Positions 45,547 through 57,078 of a stretch of 64,000 nucleotides of DNA are shown in pieces. Each line of letters opens with the position of its first letter. Position 1 is the stretch's first letter. The notes beneath the pieces were generated by a model. The model saw only the letters and a program-made list of their open reading frames with translations, was not told where the DNA came from and did no database searches. Origin of the DNA: Chalciporus piperatus (taxonomy: Eukaryota > Basidiomycota > Agaricomycetes > Boletales > Boletaceae). Location of the stretch: the NCBI GenBank assembly GCA_038093975.1, contig JBBPTG010000027.1, forward strand, positions 62,001-126,000. Direction: 5' to 3'. Position numbers and translations under genes: made by a program.

Positions 45547-45894
45547 AAGGTACCAGAGTTGGCTGAAGCTGGGCCTTCAGAAAAGCACCCTGCAGTGGAT
45601 TCTGAAGTGTGCAAAAGGCAGCGGTGGTCCAAATGATTGCAGTAGGTGTCACAATGAGTAATAAAACAAAAATCTTTAAAATATGTACACAATTGTATAT
45701 GACTCAGGAAAACAAACAAGATGATGTTGCTCCTCTGCAGAAACTCCCTGCCAGTGCTGCTCATGCGTTTGTCAACTGTTTCTACATGGAAAGGTGTACC
45801 CTAGAGGCTTCAAGTTGAACTGTCAATTGAGCATACACTTACCTACTTATGGGCCTTCTTATGAGATGATGTATTATCCATCTTTGTCCAAGGG

Positions 45895-46142
45895 TTCTGT
45901 AGCCTCCACATCCAATCAACCTGGTGAAACATGTGTGAATGCAATAGAAGATAACAGAAAGCAATTATCCCTCGCAATACAATACAGTAACAATGGATAA
46001 TCTAGCGAGAAACAAGAAGCTATCAGTGCACCTAACCATACCATTTATCGCCGATCCTCGTCCTTGCAGGGGGACGCTGGGGTATCTGTGATTCTGTTAT
46101 GTTCCATATTTCTATCGCGCGCTAGATAGCACAGGGATCAGT
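45895..46142 (-). repeat. Proximal, functional copy of the nse4 3' end
   Basis: This contains the end of the last nse4 intron (acceptor CTATCTAG), the last exon coding RAIEIWNITESQIPQ and the 3' flank. It is in direct orientation with 42743-43010. The exon is intact here and completes the Nse4 protein. Confidence 0.85.
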
Positions 46143-47331
46143 GTTCGTGAGACCGAGCAGCCAAAGGGGCTCAGCAAAACCAAGGCCTTACCTTCCACGT
46201 GGCCATGTCGAGTTCCATGACAATCTGTCGTCCGTGGACACCCGCGGCCCTGTCATCCATAGTCGGTTGTTCGCACCGCACTGCGAGACCGTCAGACAGA
46301 GTCGAGTATGGTAAGTCTTCCGCACTTACTAACGATCGGTTCACCTTCATCGTTAATTTCGAACGCGCATTCTCCGTCACGAATGACAAAGGAGAGATAG
46401 AACAAATTTTCCACCGACTGTGCAAAGTCGTTGGGGTTTACAATGAATTTGAAGACATTGATTGGACCAGTCTCTTCGAGAATGTCTCTGATCTGCGTGG
46501 TTGTTAGCGGGGCGAATGTGTGAAAATTCAATGTCGGACATACCTTCAAGACATTCTTTGTTGTCTCGTTGTCGGACCGTTTGATGTCGTCCTCCCTGAT
46601 TTGTTGGGGACGGCGTTCTTCTTCCTGGACTTTCTCTTGCTTCTGGCGCTTGATGGGAGCCCGTTTCTTTTGTTCTAATGACAGAGGGCCAAGCCTGGAC
46701 AAGTTGAGTCAACGACGAAGGCTCAAAGTGTGTGACAAGGCGTATACATGAAGCCGGTGACAGGGACTCTCCGGCTCTTTGCCAGGGATAGTCGACCTAT
46801 TTTATCCCAATCAAGGGCAGCGTCTTCAACCGCTTCCATATCTTCCTCTTCATCCTCGAAGCGTTGTCTGCCGCCCATATAACTGATGAGTTTCGTCACA
46901 AATTCATCCAAGTCAAACGCGGCAGAGCCGAGCTTCATGGCACGCGCTTTTTGAGCGCTGATACTCGAGACATTTCGAAGTACCGTCGAGTCGAGCGTCG
47001 CCTCTGTCGGGTTCTTGACTGCACACGATGGGCGCTTAATCGAACTGACAGGTGTGACGGCAGAGAGGTACGTACCTTTTAAGAACAGTTCGTCCGCTTC
47101 TGCGACCTGACCAGCGAGATCTTCCGCGTCGTGGTCCTGTGGTCTCATGTTTTCTGTGCCATGACACGTTCATCTTGCGTCTTTCAAAGGGGAAAACGAT
47201 GTCGTTGACTCACCTCCTGTCCTCTTCTCGAGAAGACGGTATTTCTTTCGGAGGTCGCGTTTCTCGGCAGCATCCTGGTCTGGGTCGTACGCAGGATTGT
47301 CAAATTTAACTCCGGCTTCAAAGGAGACCAT
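46032..47331 (-). CDS. NSE4: Nse4, kleisin subunit of the SMC5/6 complex
   Basis: The minus-strand protein starts MVSFEAGVKFDNPAYDPDQD and continues with RDLRKKYRLLEKRTGG and AEADELFLKG, the N-terminal kleisin helices. Then come AAFDLDEFVTKLISYMGG, DWDKIGRLSLAKSRRVPVTGF, LGPLSLEQKKR and IRDILEETGPINVFKFIVNP. The C-terminal winged helix follows with FAQSVENLFYLSFVIRDG, CEQP and GRQIVMELDMATWKRAIEIW. Length is about 340 residues in six or more exons, as in the family. Nse4 bridges the SMC5 and SMC6 heads in DNA repair and is essential in yeasts. The last exon was placed at acceptor CTATCTAG (about 46126) because it gives the conserved ATWKRAIE junction; the stop is TAG at 46032-46034. This last exon exists twice in the window; only this copy can be spliced and read. 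Confidence 0.9.
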
Positions 47332-48121
47332 GTCTTCCTTTCTCTGCAGAGGGGGTGCTTGGAGGTGGAAGGAGACCAAGACGCGTGTATCACGTAATCA
47401 TCGAGCGCGACGCGTCTGGCCAAACAATGACAAAGTGACGCGCTCGTTACAATCGTGAAAAGCATAGAAGAAACTGGGATTTTTACAGGTCTCTACCCAA
47501 GGTCTACCGAAAAAATAAAACCGCGTCAACGTGCGGTGTGTTACTACGCATAGATGCCAGCTCATGCGATAGACGTGAGTGCCCCCTATCGACCGCTAGA
47601 TCCGGACCTCACAGGAGTCTTTTGTCAATGTATCTAGTACAGCAAGAGCACCCGCTCCGTGTGCAAGGGACCTGCTCCATGTACGGGATCCCCGATTCCC
47701 GTGGGTAGCTTGAGATATGGACAACTTACACAGAGTGAGTTCGGAGAAACAGTTACCTGGCGTCATTGGTAAGTTTCCGTCGACTCGGCAACATCCCGTC
47801 CGAAAGAAGTTGATAGCTCGGGCGCTAACTGTCAACAAACTCACACAGGGGTTGCGTTACGCCAGAGATCTTGCGGAATCTTGCCGTCACTGACTTGGAC
47901 ACCATCACTGGGTTTCAGACGATTAGGTGCGCTTTGGAGCGTGGACCGGCGGATCCGCAGTTCGAGGGTAGGGTTCGTGAGAGACGCCGCGCTGACAAAT
48001 TTTTCTCTGCAGACGCGAGGACCAACAAAGAGTGAGACGCGCTATTGCAGTTCAACGCGTCGATCCTGCAGACATTCCTTTCTCCGCGAAAGCCGCACCG
48101 TTTCCACCCACACCTCCAGTG
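47332..48121. other. Divergent upstream region of nse4 and the SNF2 gene
   Basis: Two DNA-repair genes are transcribed outward from this segment. In-frame sequence continues upstream of the SNF2 start to about 48032, so an extra 5' exon is possible. Otherwise nothing is recognised. Confidence 0.45.
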
Positions 48122-51100
48122 ATGGAGCCATCTTCGTCTCAGTCATCCAATGGCCCCATCGGGCAGAAGAAACGAAAACTTGCCTTTGAACGCTCAGAAT
48201 CTTTTGGCTCGCTCAGTCAGACGACTCCTTTGACAGCGAGTGTTGTACCTGCTGGTGCGCGTCGTTTGGTCAACGACGAGGATGACGAGGTTATGATCGT
48301 CGAACCTGAGCCAGCCGATGAGCTCTACTGCGTGATGCAAACCAGTGTCGTCGGTATACAATACTACACAGGTCGGTTTTCAGCGCATTCATCCAGGTTG
48401 TGCGGGTGTGTTTACCTTTGACGAAGGCATGGTTGGTGCCGGAGAACAAGTTAGGTTGGTCAGGGAGCCGAACAATCGTTACGACAGGTAGTTACCCCAC
48501 TACTTTTTTTTTTCGTTTTTGTGCTCACGGAACGGCGTCCGCAGGAATGCGATCCAAGTCAAGAACATCAATGGGGTACAAGTGGGACACATCCCAAAAA
48601 ACGTGGCAGTCGAATTGGCTCCGCTTCTTGATCGACAGCTGGTCAATGTGGAAGGTATCATGCTAGACGGCAACAGTAAGGCGTGTGTCCTTTGCCTTAT
48701 GATCGTAATCTCACCGTTTTTAGTGAATCGCTTCAATTACTCGTTGTCCATGTAAGCCGTTCAACCTCACTTCTACTTCCCAAGCTCACTTGCATTCATC
48801 CAGGACCCTGAACATTTATGGACCATCTGACAAACGCGATATCTTGGAGCCAATGCTCCTTTGGGCTACACCACGTCGGGCAGGTTTCCAGAAACGAGCA
48901 GGAGGTGGGGTTCCAGGGGCGTCATATGCAGGTGCCATGTCCGCTATGTCAGCCGCAGGTGGTGTGGGATCCTATGGTGCAGGTGGGGCAGGTATGTCCG
49001 CGGCATATGTCGGCGCACTTGCAGCGTCAATGGGAATGCCAATGCCAGGGCCAAGCCAGGCTCGTGGCATGCCCGTCTCTCGGACGCCAGCTCAGGAACA
49101 GGCTTTCAGACAGCAACATGAGGCGTTGGCGAAAGCTGCCGAGCTCCGGCAGATGCTGAGCGGCCTTGAGAAAGTGGATGATGAAGATCGACGGGCCTCG
49201 TTGCTTGATACGCTCTGCTCAACGGAGGACATCTTGAGTATCCCGGTACATCCTAATCCACCGAGTATCGCTAGTGGAGAGTTAGTCGTAGACTTGTTGA
49301 AACATCAGGTAAGACTCCCGTGTAGCAATTATGAATATATGCTAAGTGATGCGATGTTGTTAGAATCAAGCCCTACAGTGGTGCATCGACCATGAATACC
49401 CCAAACTCCCGACCAAGGAATCGGATAAGCCGGTACAGTTCTGGCAATACCGCAAGGTTGGTAACAAGGTATGTAGTGATCCCCGACGCATACATGAATG
49501 ATAGGCTCACAAATTGTCGGTAGCCATTCTATTTCAATCGTGAGTACTGTGTGGTCTATCCCGAGGAAAACAACTGACGATTGCATTACTTGAGTCGCCA
49601 CCAAGACTCCACAGGACATCAGCACCCCTCCGGAACTTGGCCGAGGTGCTCTGGTCGCTGATAGCATGGGCTTGGTAAGTGGCATGGTTCCGAGGACATA
49701 TACAGACTAAGGGCCATTACAGGGGAAAACGCTCACCATGATTTCCCTCGTGCTCGCGACCAAGACAGATGTCCCCAAGGAGTACTCCAACACTACCCTC
49801 ATCGGTGCGAATTGTTTTGATCGACAACAACGCCGTCTCATCTCATTCATTCATAACAGTCGTCCCACTTTCCGTCATTTCAAACTGGGAGAAACAAATC
49901 GAAGAACATTGTGTCAGAGACGCATTGTCTGCTTGTGTTTACTATGGTTCAACACGAAGCATGACGCCGAAGCAAATGATGAAGCATGACATAGTGATCA
50001 CCACTTACCAAACCGTGACAGGCGAGGCCGATGCGAGCACCGCTACAAAGTATGATAGCGATGACGAAGATTCTACTGGACCAGCAAGGAAAAAGAAGAA
50101 GAATAGAAAGAGTTTGTTTGACATGAAATGGAAGGTATGTTCATTCGTAGTTACCCTCTAGTCACCGGAAAGTTGTGTTGATGATTGGCTCTCAGAGGAT
50201 CATCTTGGACGAGGGTCACAATATCAGGAATCCCAGGACGATGATGGCCAGGGCAGTGTGCCAGCTTGCCGCTGAAAGGCGATGGATACTTTCTGGAACC
50301 CCCATCGTGAGTGTTATGGAACGAGTAGTTCATTGTTCATTTCACTCATCTTCCATAGATCAACTCTCCAAGAGTGAGGTGTCTTCTTTCTTTTGAACCT
50401 GTATCCCGTAACAATGATGTCAACAGGATCTCGGTTCCATGCTGACTTTCCTGCAAATTTGTCGACCGCTGGACAATGAGGACTTCTTCAAGCGCCTAGT
50501 TCTGCGTCCTTTGAAGGATGGAGATCCTGCCGGAGCAGAGCTGCTTCGTGTAAGTTGTTTAGAAGTGAAATGCGCTGATGTACTGATCCGTGATAGGCAT
50601 TGATGAGCCACATCTGTATCCGAAGAACGAAGGAGGTGTGTTTCTGTGAATGCGTTGCCATCTTATCGATCCTGACGTCATCAAGATGCAAGATAAGGAG
50701 GGCAAACCCCTTGTTCCTCTTCCACCGGTGAGTGGTTTCCGTTCACGACTCCTTCAATCTATCTTCAACTCGATGTTAGGTTGACGTCACATTGGTCAAC
50801 GTGGCACTCAACGATGAGGCTAGGGTACGTTGAGTTCATTATCGTTGCGTACAGATCTCAATTCCGCTCTCCCAGGCCCTCTATGATTCTGTGGAAGCTC
50901 TTTCTAAACAACGAGTTGAGAACATCATAAATGAAGTCGGCGGAATGGCCCCCATCGTAGGTGTCATTCTCAGCCTGTTCCATTCATACGCTAATGTCTT
51001 CAGGTTACAACTAACGTGCTGAGCATGCTTACCCGCCTGCGCCAAATTGCTCTTCACCCAGGACTGGTCCCCCCAGACTATCTCGACCAGCTTCGCTTGA

Positions 51101-52816
51101 ACGTTGACGCCACTACAGCTCACGGCACCGCTATATCCATCACACCGGAACTCAAAACAAAGCTGCAGGCACAACTCCTCCAAGCCATCGAGGACAATGA
51201 AGAATGTCCTATCTGCTTCAACGTTGTGATAGACCCAAGGATTACCGCGTGTTCCCACGTTTTCTGCCTTGCTTGGTAGGTTTACTTTGTTTCTTAGCAC
51301 TGCGCTTTATTCACGCCAGATACAGTATTTCAGAGGTAATATCGAGGGATCCCAAATGTCCTATGGTGCGTTTCGAATTGTTGTGCTGTCCACCCACATC
51401 TCTGAACTTCTTGCAGGATCGTCGCCCTCTTAGCATGTCTCACTTGGTCGAGCCGCCACCTCCTACGGAACTTACACAGGCACCTGTGAAGCTAGATGCA
51501 GACATGGATCTCACTGGATTGCGAGCTGGATCGTCTGCTAAGATTGATCAGCTTATTCACCTCCTCAAATTGATTCCCAGCGGCGACAAGAGCTTGGTTT
51601 TCTCCCAATTCACTTCTTTCTTGGACAAGGTACGCTTACTTCTTTAACCGTGATCCAGATGCCTATATTGACGCGCATCCTAGATTGGCGAGGCCTTGGA
51701 GGAACATGGGTGAGTTTGACAGGTGATCGCTATTCGAATGTCATGCTCATCATCTTTAGCATTTCGTATGTTCGATTTGACGGACAGTTGTCCGCAAGAA
51801 GAAGGCAGGAAGCTTTGGAGCGGTTCTCCATTCCGCTCGATCCGGACGCTACTGATCCCGATTTCGAGGAGACGCCGCTCCCTCCTACTCGCCAACGTCG
51901 GACACGCGCGCAATCCACGCCCGTCGAAGAAGACAATGATGATCTCGCTGACGGTACTGACTCCGACTTTGTTGTCCAAAATGACAGTGGGGACGAAGAT
52001 TTTGAACAAGACATCTCAACTCGAGTGAAGAAGACCAAAGGCAAAGGCAAAGGCAAAGGAAAGGCGAAGGCGAAAGGAAAGGGCAAAGCGAGAGCAACTC
52101 CGGCTGCGAGGCGGAAGTTTGATGGTGCTGCCTTCTGTGGTGAAGTTCCGAGGGTGATGTTGATCTCACTCAAGGCTGGTGCCTTGGGTCTCAATCTCAC
52201 TGTTGCGAACAACGTATTCTTGTGAGTCGTTCCTGATTCCTTAGCTGTGTTTGCATGCTGATGGTGTCCCCTAGGATGGATCCGTAAGCAATCACATTTC
52301 CTTTGCGTTTCGTGGCTCATCTGTATCTGCCTTCAGATGGTGGCAGGAGGGCATTGAGAGTCAAGCAATCGACAGATGTAATCGGTAGGCTACTCTTCAT
52401 TTCTTCTAGTTGGTCGAAGTTAACATCTGTCCAGTATCGGACAGAAGAAGCCTGTCCACGTATACCAGATGATCGCAGAGCACACAGTCGAATCAAAGGC
52501 AAGGCGATTGCTAGATTACGGCAGAACCACTTCCTGACTTTGATCTCCATTCTAGGTGATTGATATTCAAGAGAAGAAGAAACTCCTCATTCAGCACGTA
52601 TGTATTCTTCCGCGCTCTGTCGTTGCATAGGCTGACAGGACCTTGCGCATATAGGCCTTCTCCGGAATCAAACGAACGGAGACACACAGAGAGAAGAGGG
52701 AAGCAAGGTTGCAAGGTTAGTGGTAACATTCCATCTTATTGATTGAATGCTTAAGTTCGTTTTCAGATCTAATCCACCTGTTTGGGATTCGCAACCGGCG
52801 GGGTGTAGAAGAGTGA
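48122..52816 (+). CDS. HIRAN-SNF2-RING ATPase, Rad5/HLTF-like
   Basis: Over twenty exons encode roughly 1,150 residues. After a disordered N-terminus comes a HIRAN domain (VVGIQYYTG, VRLVREPNNRYDRNAI, VGHIPKNVA). The SNF2 ATPase follows with Walker A DSMGLGKTL, ITTYQT, DEGH (usual in this family), LSGTP and motif blocks RPLKDGDP and CIRRTKE. A RING finger is inserted (CPICF, CSHVFC, CPMDRR). Helicase C then has KSLVFSQFTSFLD, YVRFDGQLSARRRQEAL, an acidic and KGKGK-type insert of about 90 residues, LISLKAGALGLNLT, DPWWQ and AIDRCNRIGQ. HLTF/Rad5 proteins remodel stalled replication forks and polyubiquitinate PCNA. The large basic insert between helicase C motifs IV and V is unusual. A 9-nt exon (52275-52283) and a GC donor (about 52498) are required. 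The stop is TGA at 52814. Confidence 0.9.
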
Positions 52817-55450
52817 GGCTAGTGAAGACGCCTGCTCACATGGTAATTATTGCGTATACCTATTAGTGTTACTGTACATACGGTATAGTATTTCCAGTAC
52901 GACACATGGTTAATCTGCTGTATATTCAGATAGTTTTCTGCTCCAGTATTGTACGTACCCCCACGTACTCTTAGACAGCATGACTTACAGACCTAGACAT
53001 TGAGGTACAGGACCACCTTCAAGTTACGGTAAGCTGGCACGTTTGTTCTCTCGCCTGTTTCACCCCACTATCTATCTCCGGTTCTCTTCCTGCATGCTGA
53101 TCTGAGTTTGAGCTCATCTTCAATGAACGCCGTGTCCAGGGTTGCTCGATGTTGTCGACTGCAACCCCCTTCCAGCCGCTCTTGAGGCACTTGCTGCATA
53201 CAGGGGCGGCCCTTCGGCGGTAACTCCATGTCCCCCTCGTTGGTGCGTATATCCCTGAGCGTCCAAGTGGGGCTGGGACGCGTTTGTATGCCTCCCACTG
53301 CCAGTCGCAAGAATAAACGCCAAGGTCATATACTGATTGCATTGCCGCCTCGTCCCTCAGCTCAGGTATGTCTACGTATCAGACATTTTTCCCATTTTAA
53401 CTTACCTTCATACCGGGCCGACTTGAAGGTTCAGGATGTTCCTGGGTTTATATACGTCACAGCAGCTCGTCTTCTTATGGACATGTTTGTTTTGATTGAC
53501 GACATTGACAGATAGTCATCTCGGCAGCGTGCAAGGAACGCACCTGTGATTGGACCTTTCCTTGGGGGCGTCCGGTACGATCGCGAGTCTCCAATTCTGT
53601 CATAGTGGAATCAGAGACAAAAGGACTCAGAGTGCCATGGGTCGTAAGTGTACTAGCACTACATACTGGTGGCCCATCTGAATCATCCAGAATCTAAGCG
53701 GTATGTACTCTGAACCTTGATGGATATACTTACGTGTTCGTCTCCGAGTCGTCAACTGCCGGTGATTCGATCTTCAAACATTTGTTCCAGGACTCTTCGC
53801 GGTTGTCATCGACACCCCCCCCCCCAACCGCCGGCGGTTACTGTAACCTACAATTGGTTGTAAACGGCAAGTCAAAGCCTTCTTGTAATCTTCACAACAG
53901 TCACCAAGTCAGTCTTAGACTCCGAATCATACAAGTCGCCGATCTGAATCCCGTATACTTACTAGTAAGCTTAAGGGTAAGAACTAGGTCACGTCGCGCC
54001 TCTTCATCATCTTCCGAAGAATGACCGACCGCGTTCAGATCTTCCTGACACTTGTCATAATCACTCGCCCTGCTTCGTCCGATAAACCAAGCCAAACCAT
54101 TCATTCCCAGTCATTTCCTTGTCTCACACACACACGCACACTCCACACCTCGGCAGCCTCGATATGGTATGTTAATTAAGTTTACCGCTCGCCGCCCGCC
54201 ACTGCCGCCGCACCCACACTTGGAATTGGAAACGTGGGCCGGAAGCCAGCTATGGCCGCCATCATCCTTATGGGCCAAGCCTATGTTCCTGAAAGTCCGA
54301 CTCGGAGTGCCAAGGCTCCGAATCCGACTCTCCAACGCGCAGGGACGACCTATTCATTCAGGTGACCTAGTATGTACCGACAGTTCTCGAGTCCTTGAGA
54401 AAGAACGAGAACAGGAACAGGCGCCCGTGCCAGTGGCCTCGTGATCGCATTTCATTATCAATTCGGTTTATCATCTTTGAATTCAAACCCAATCTATATG
54501 ATCTATTCCAAGGACACGAATTCGAGCTGCCTCTAGTGGTATGATACAGAAATCTAAGTACCCGAAACATCCGTCCAGTATGTGATGGAAAGCAGCCACC
54601 GGCCACCTCGGTGGTAGCCCTTCGAGAGAGTCTTGATTGCCACAATTGATCAATCGATCCATGTGACAAGCGCATCAGGTTGTCACAAGGAGGAAAACCT
54701 GGCCGCTCTGAAGTCTCTATGTAGCTACTTGCGCCCTGAGCGAGATAAATATAGTACATATGTACGGTTCCCATTCTTGCGCTAATAGTCGGATGAAGAG
54801 GGGAAGAGTCAAGAACGACACGAACAGCGAGGATGAGAGGAAGAACAGGCTCGCTGGGCCAGACCTCGTGGAGGGTCCGTGGCTGGGTAAACAAGGATGA
54901 TAGATTGGGGATAAATAACAAGATGACCGGACGGTCCAGGGATGGTGAAGATTCAAGGAAAGCAACGGGGTAAAAGGATGCTAGTACTGAATCGAATGAG
55001 GATGAGGGCCACTGTAATGGAATACGACTCGAGCAAGGTGCGTCGTTGGGCCGTATGGAGTGGGTTTAATTTGGCCCGAAGTGATTATGAGTAATGATAC
55101 AAATTGATGTTCCAGCAGCAGCTGTGAAATGACTCCGGTAGTTGCCCGTTATACGAGGCTGTAGGGCGTTGTCGTTGCCGTTGGAGATCGAATGAAGATC
55201 GTCCGATGGTAGGGTGGTCGAGTTCCACACTCGCAGTGGAAGGAGTGGCCTCAGGCCAGGGTTTTGCAGGCTAACGATGGGGGCTGCAACTGCTGGTCAG
55301 CCGAATGCCAAGATCCATTCCCTCGGTCCCCGAAAAGTCCAATTGAAATTTCATCCAAAAGATTGCGCGATACGCGAATCCAACCATGCTTCCGAATCCT
55401 AAGTTTGATGATGATGCCGACAAGAAATCAAGAATGGGTGCGAGCTGACG
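52817..55450. other. Gene-poor stretch
   Basis: It contains several short open frames on both strands (for example 53020-53340 minus, 54170-54440 plus and 54370-54920 minus) with no motif, no paired splice sites and no family resemblance. A run of 13 C lies at about 53814. No RNA gene was recognised. Confidence 0.5.
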
Positions 55451-57078
55451 TCACCGGTGAACGGATTGTCGCAAGGAGTCCGCTGGAGATGCACCTGAAG
55501 GGAACTCAGGTTTGGGGACGACGCCTGCTAGACCGATATATCCAAAGTCACGACCAATCTCTTTTACCATCGCCTTGCCCATCAAGCAAACCCAACCCAG
55601 GCCCTCGCCAGTGACACATTGGCCGGGCCAGAAGAGTTCGCCTTCTTCGTCCTCGATGTCTGGTTCGTGTTCTTCGTGCGCTGACAGACCTGTTCCCACC
55701 ACTCGGGCAAACGTCGTGGGATAGTGGCGAGAAAGGATAGGAAGGGTCAGGAACTTCTGGGCGTGCTCCATACAATAGCCCGCGGAAATAATCCCATTCG
55801 ATTGCTCCTTCAGAGTGTACGTGAAGGTTGGGCCGAACGAGGCAGTCGCTTTTGCGGCGGCCGCAATCATATTGGACGATGGCGCACGCCCATCAGAGGT
55901 GTTGGGCACGTGAGAGATCAGATGAGACGGCAATGCAGATGAGGTTGCCTGGGCAGAACGTGGTGGATTGGATGACTGGGAAGCTACCAACGTGGTGCTC
56001 GAGCTGTTGGTATTTGGTGTGCCTCCTGAACAATTTGTGATGGGTGTCGAGTTGGCGCTGTTGGCGGGAGCGATGCTCGCGGGAGAGGGGAGCATCTGAG
56101 GTGTTGTTTGGGAGCCTAGGGAGAGTTGGCCCGCGGTGCCCGCAGGACCGTTCATCTCCGCTTTCTCCGCCTCCCTACTCAACGCGGCCATCTCAGACTT
56201 CATCTTCGACCATGTGCGATCCAGTTCAGGGTCCACTACCTGTTTAGCTGCATAAAAGAACTTGCGGGCGCGGACGAAACCCTCGATCATCCAGCTGCGT
56301 AGGAAAGACTCATGTGTGAGTGAGCTTCAAGCTGCAAGAAAAGTGCTTACATCAAGCCCAGGAGAGCTTTTTCGCGTTCGCCAAAGGTATCCTCGCTCGT
56401 CCATTTATTTTTACACCATCCCAAAAAAGCTTCGATGGTCACCCAAGTTTCACGGAAGCAGGCTTTCTTGCTATAATCCTTGACCCATAACGAGTATGCG
56501 AAACAAACGAGAGCATCAACGAGCTCTAGCCGTGCAATGAGAGCGCCATATTTATGATACGACGAGTTTGATGGAGGTGGATGTGATAGCGGGCGATATT
56601 CTTTGTGTGAGGAGGGGTATGTTGACCAGAATCGGGAGTCACCCGAGAACTTGAGGAGACGACCAGCATGGTGGTATTTTTGATGGACGGCATCAAAGTC
56701 AAGTTGTGTGATCTTGCCTCTCCGCGGTCGTCGGACGGGTACGAAGGATGGTAGTACAGAGAGCGCCGGTGGACGAGAGGAGATTAAGCCCAAGTCCTCC
56801 CTCACTTCACCATCTTCTGACGGTTCAGAGCGCAGATTGAAGCTCGGCGGTTGATTAGAGGACCTATGAAGTTGTCCAGGCGGCGGCGGAGGGTGGTGAT
56901 AGTGGTTATGATTGTACTGTGAGGGACCATCCGAGTGATTACCAATGCGTTGTCTCTTTGTAGTTTCTGAATCTTGTACTGGATCATGTTTCCGTTTGAG
57001 TGGTGGCAAGGCGGTGGAGTTTAACCGGGACGAAGGTGGGGGCAGCAGGGGTGGCAGAAAATCTGAGATGGAACCCAA
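55451..57078 (-). CDS. Conserved-looking protein of unknown function
   Basis: Two exons (57078-56351, 56294-55451) give 523 residues. The N-terminal third is Pro/Ser/His-rich with a possible nuclear signal (PLKRKHDP, TKRQRIG) and PVRRPRRGK. A compact, helix-rich domain follows: LDFDAVHQKYHHAGRLLKFS, FWSTYPSSHKEYRPL, HKYGALIARLELVDALVCFA and WVTIEAFLGWCKNKW. It continues through the intron into GLIWMIEGFVRARKFF. The C-terminus is Ser/Thr/Asn-rich with LKEQSNGIISAGYCMEHAQK and an acidic DIEDEEGELFWPG. Nothing suggests an enzyme. The join across the single intron is supported by phase and by continuous hydrophobic helix pattern. I do not recognise a named family; a nuclear regulatory role is conjecture. 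Confidence 0.72.

Noticed and set aside
42743..46142. LTR retrotransposon with the two tail copies as LTRs
   Set aside because: The repeats contain a host exon, lack TG...CA ends and target-site duplications that I can see, and no gag/pol motifs lie between them.
53810..53830. Run of C residues
   Set aside because: A simple homopolymer, possibly assembly-sensitive; no functional signal attached.
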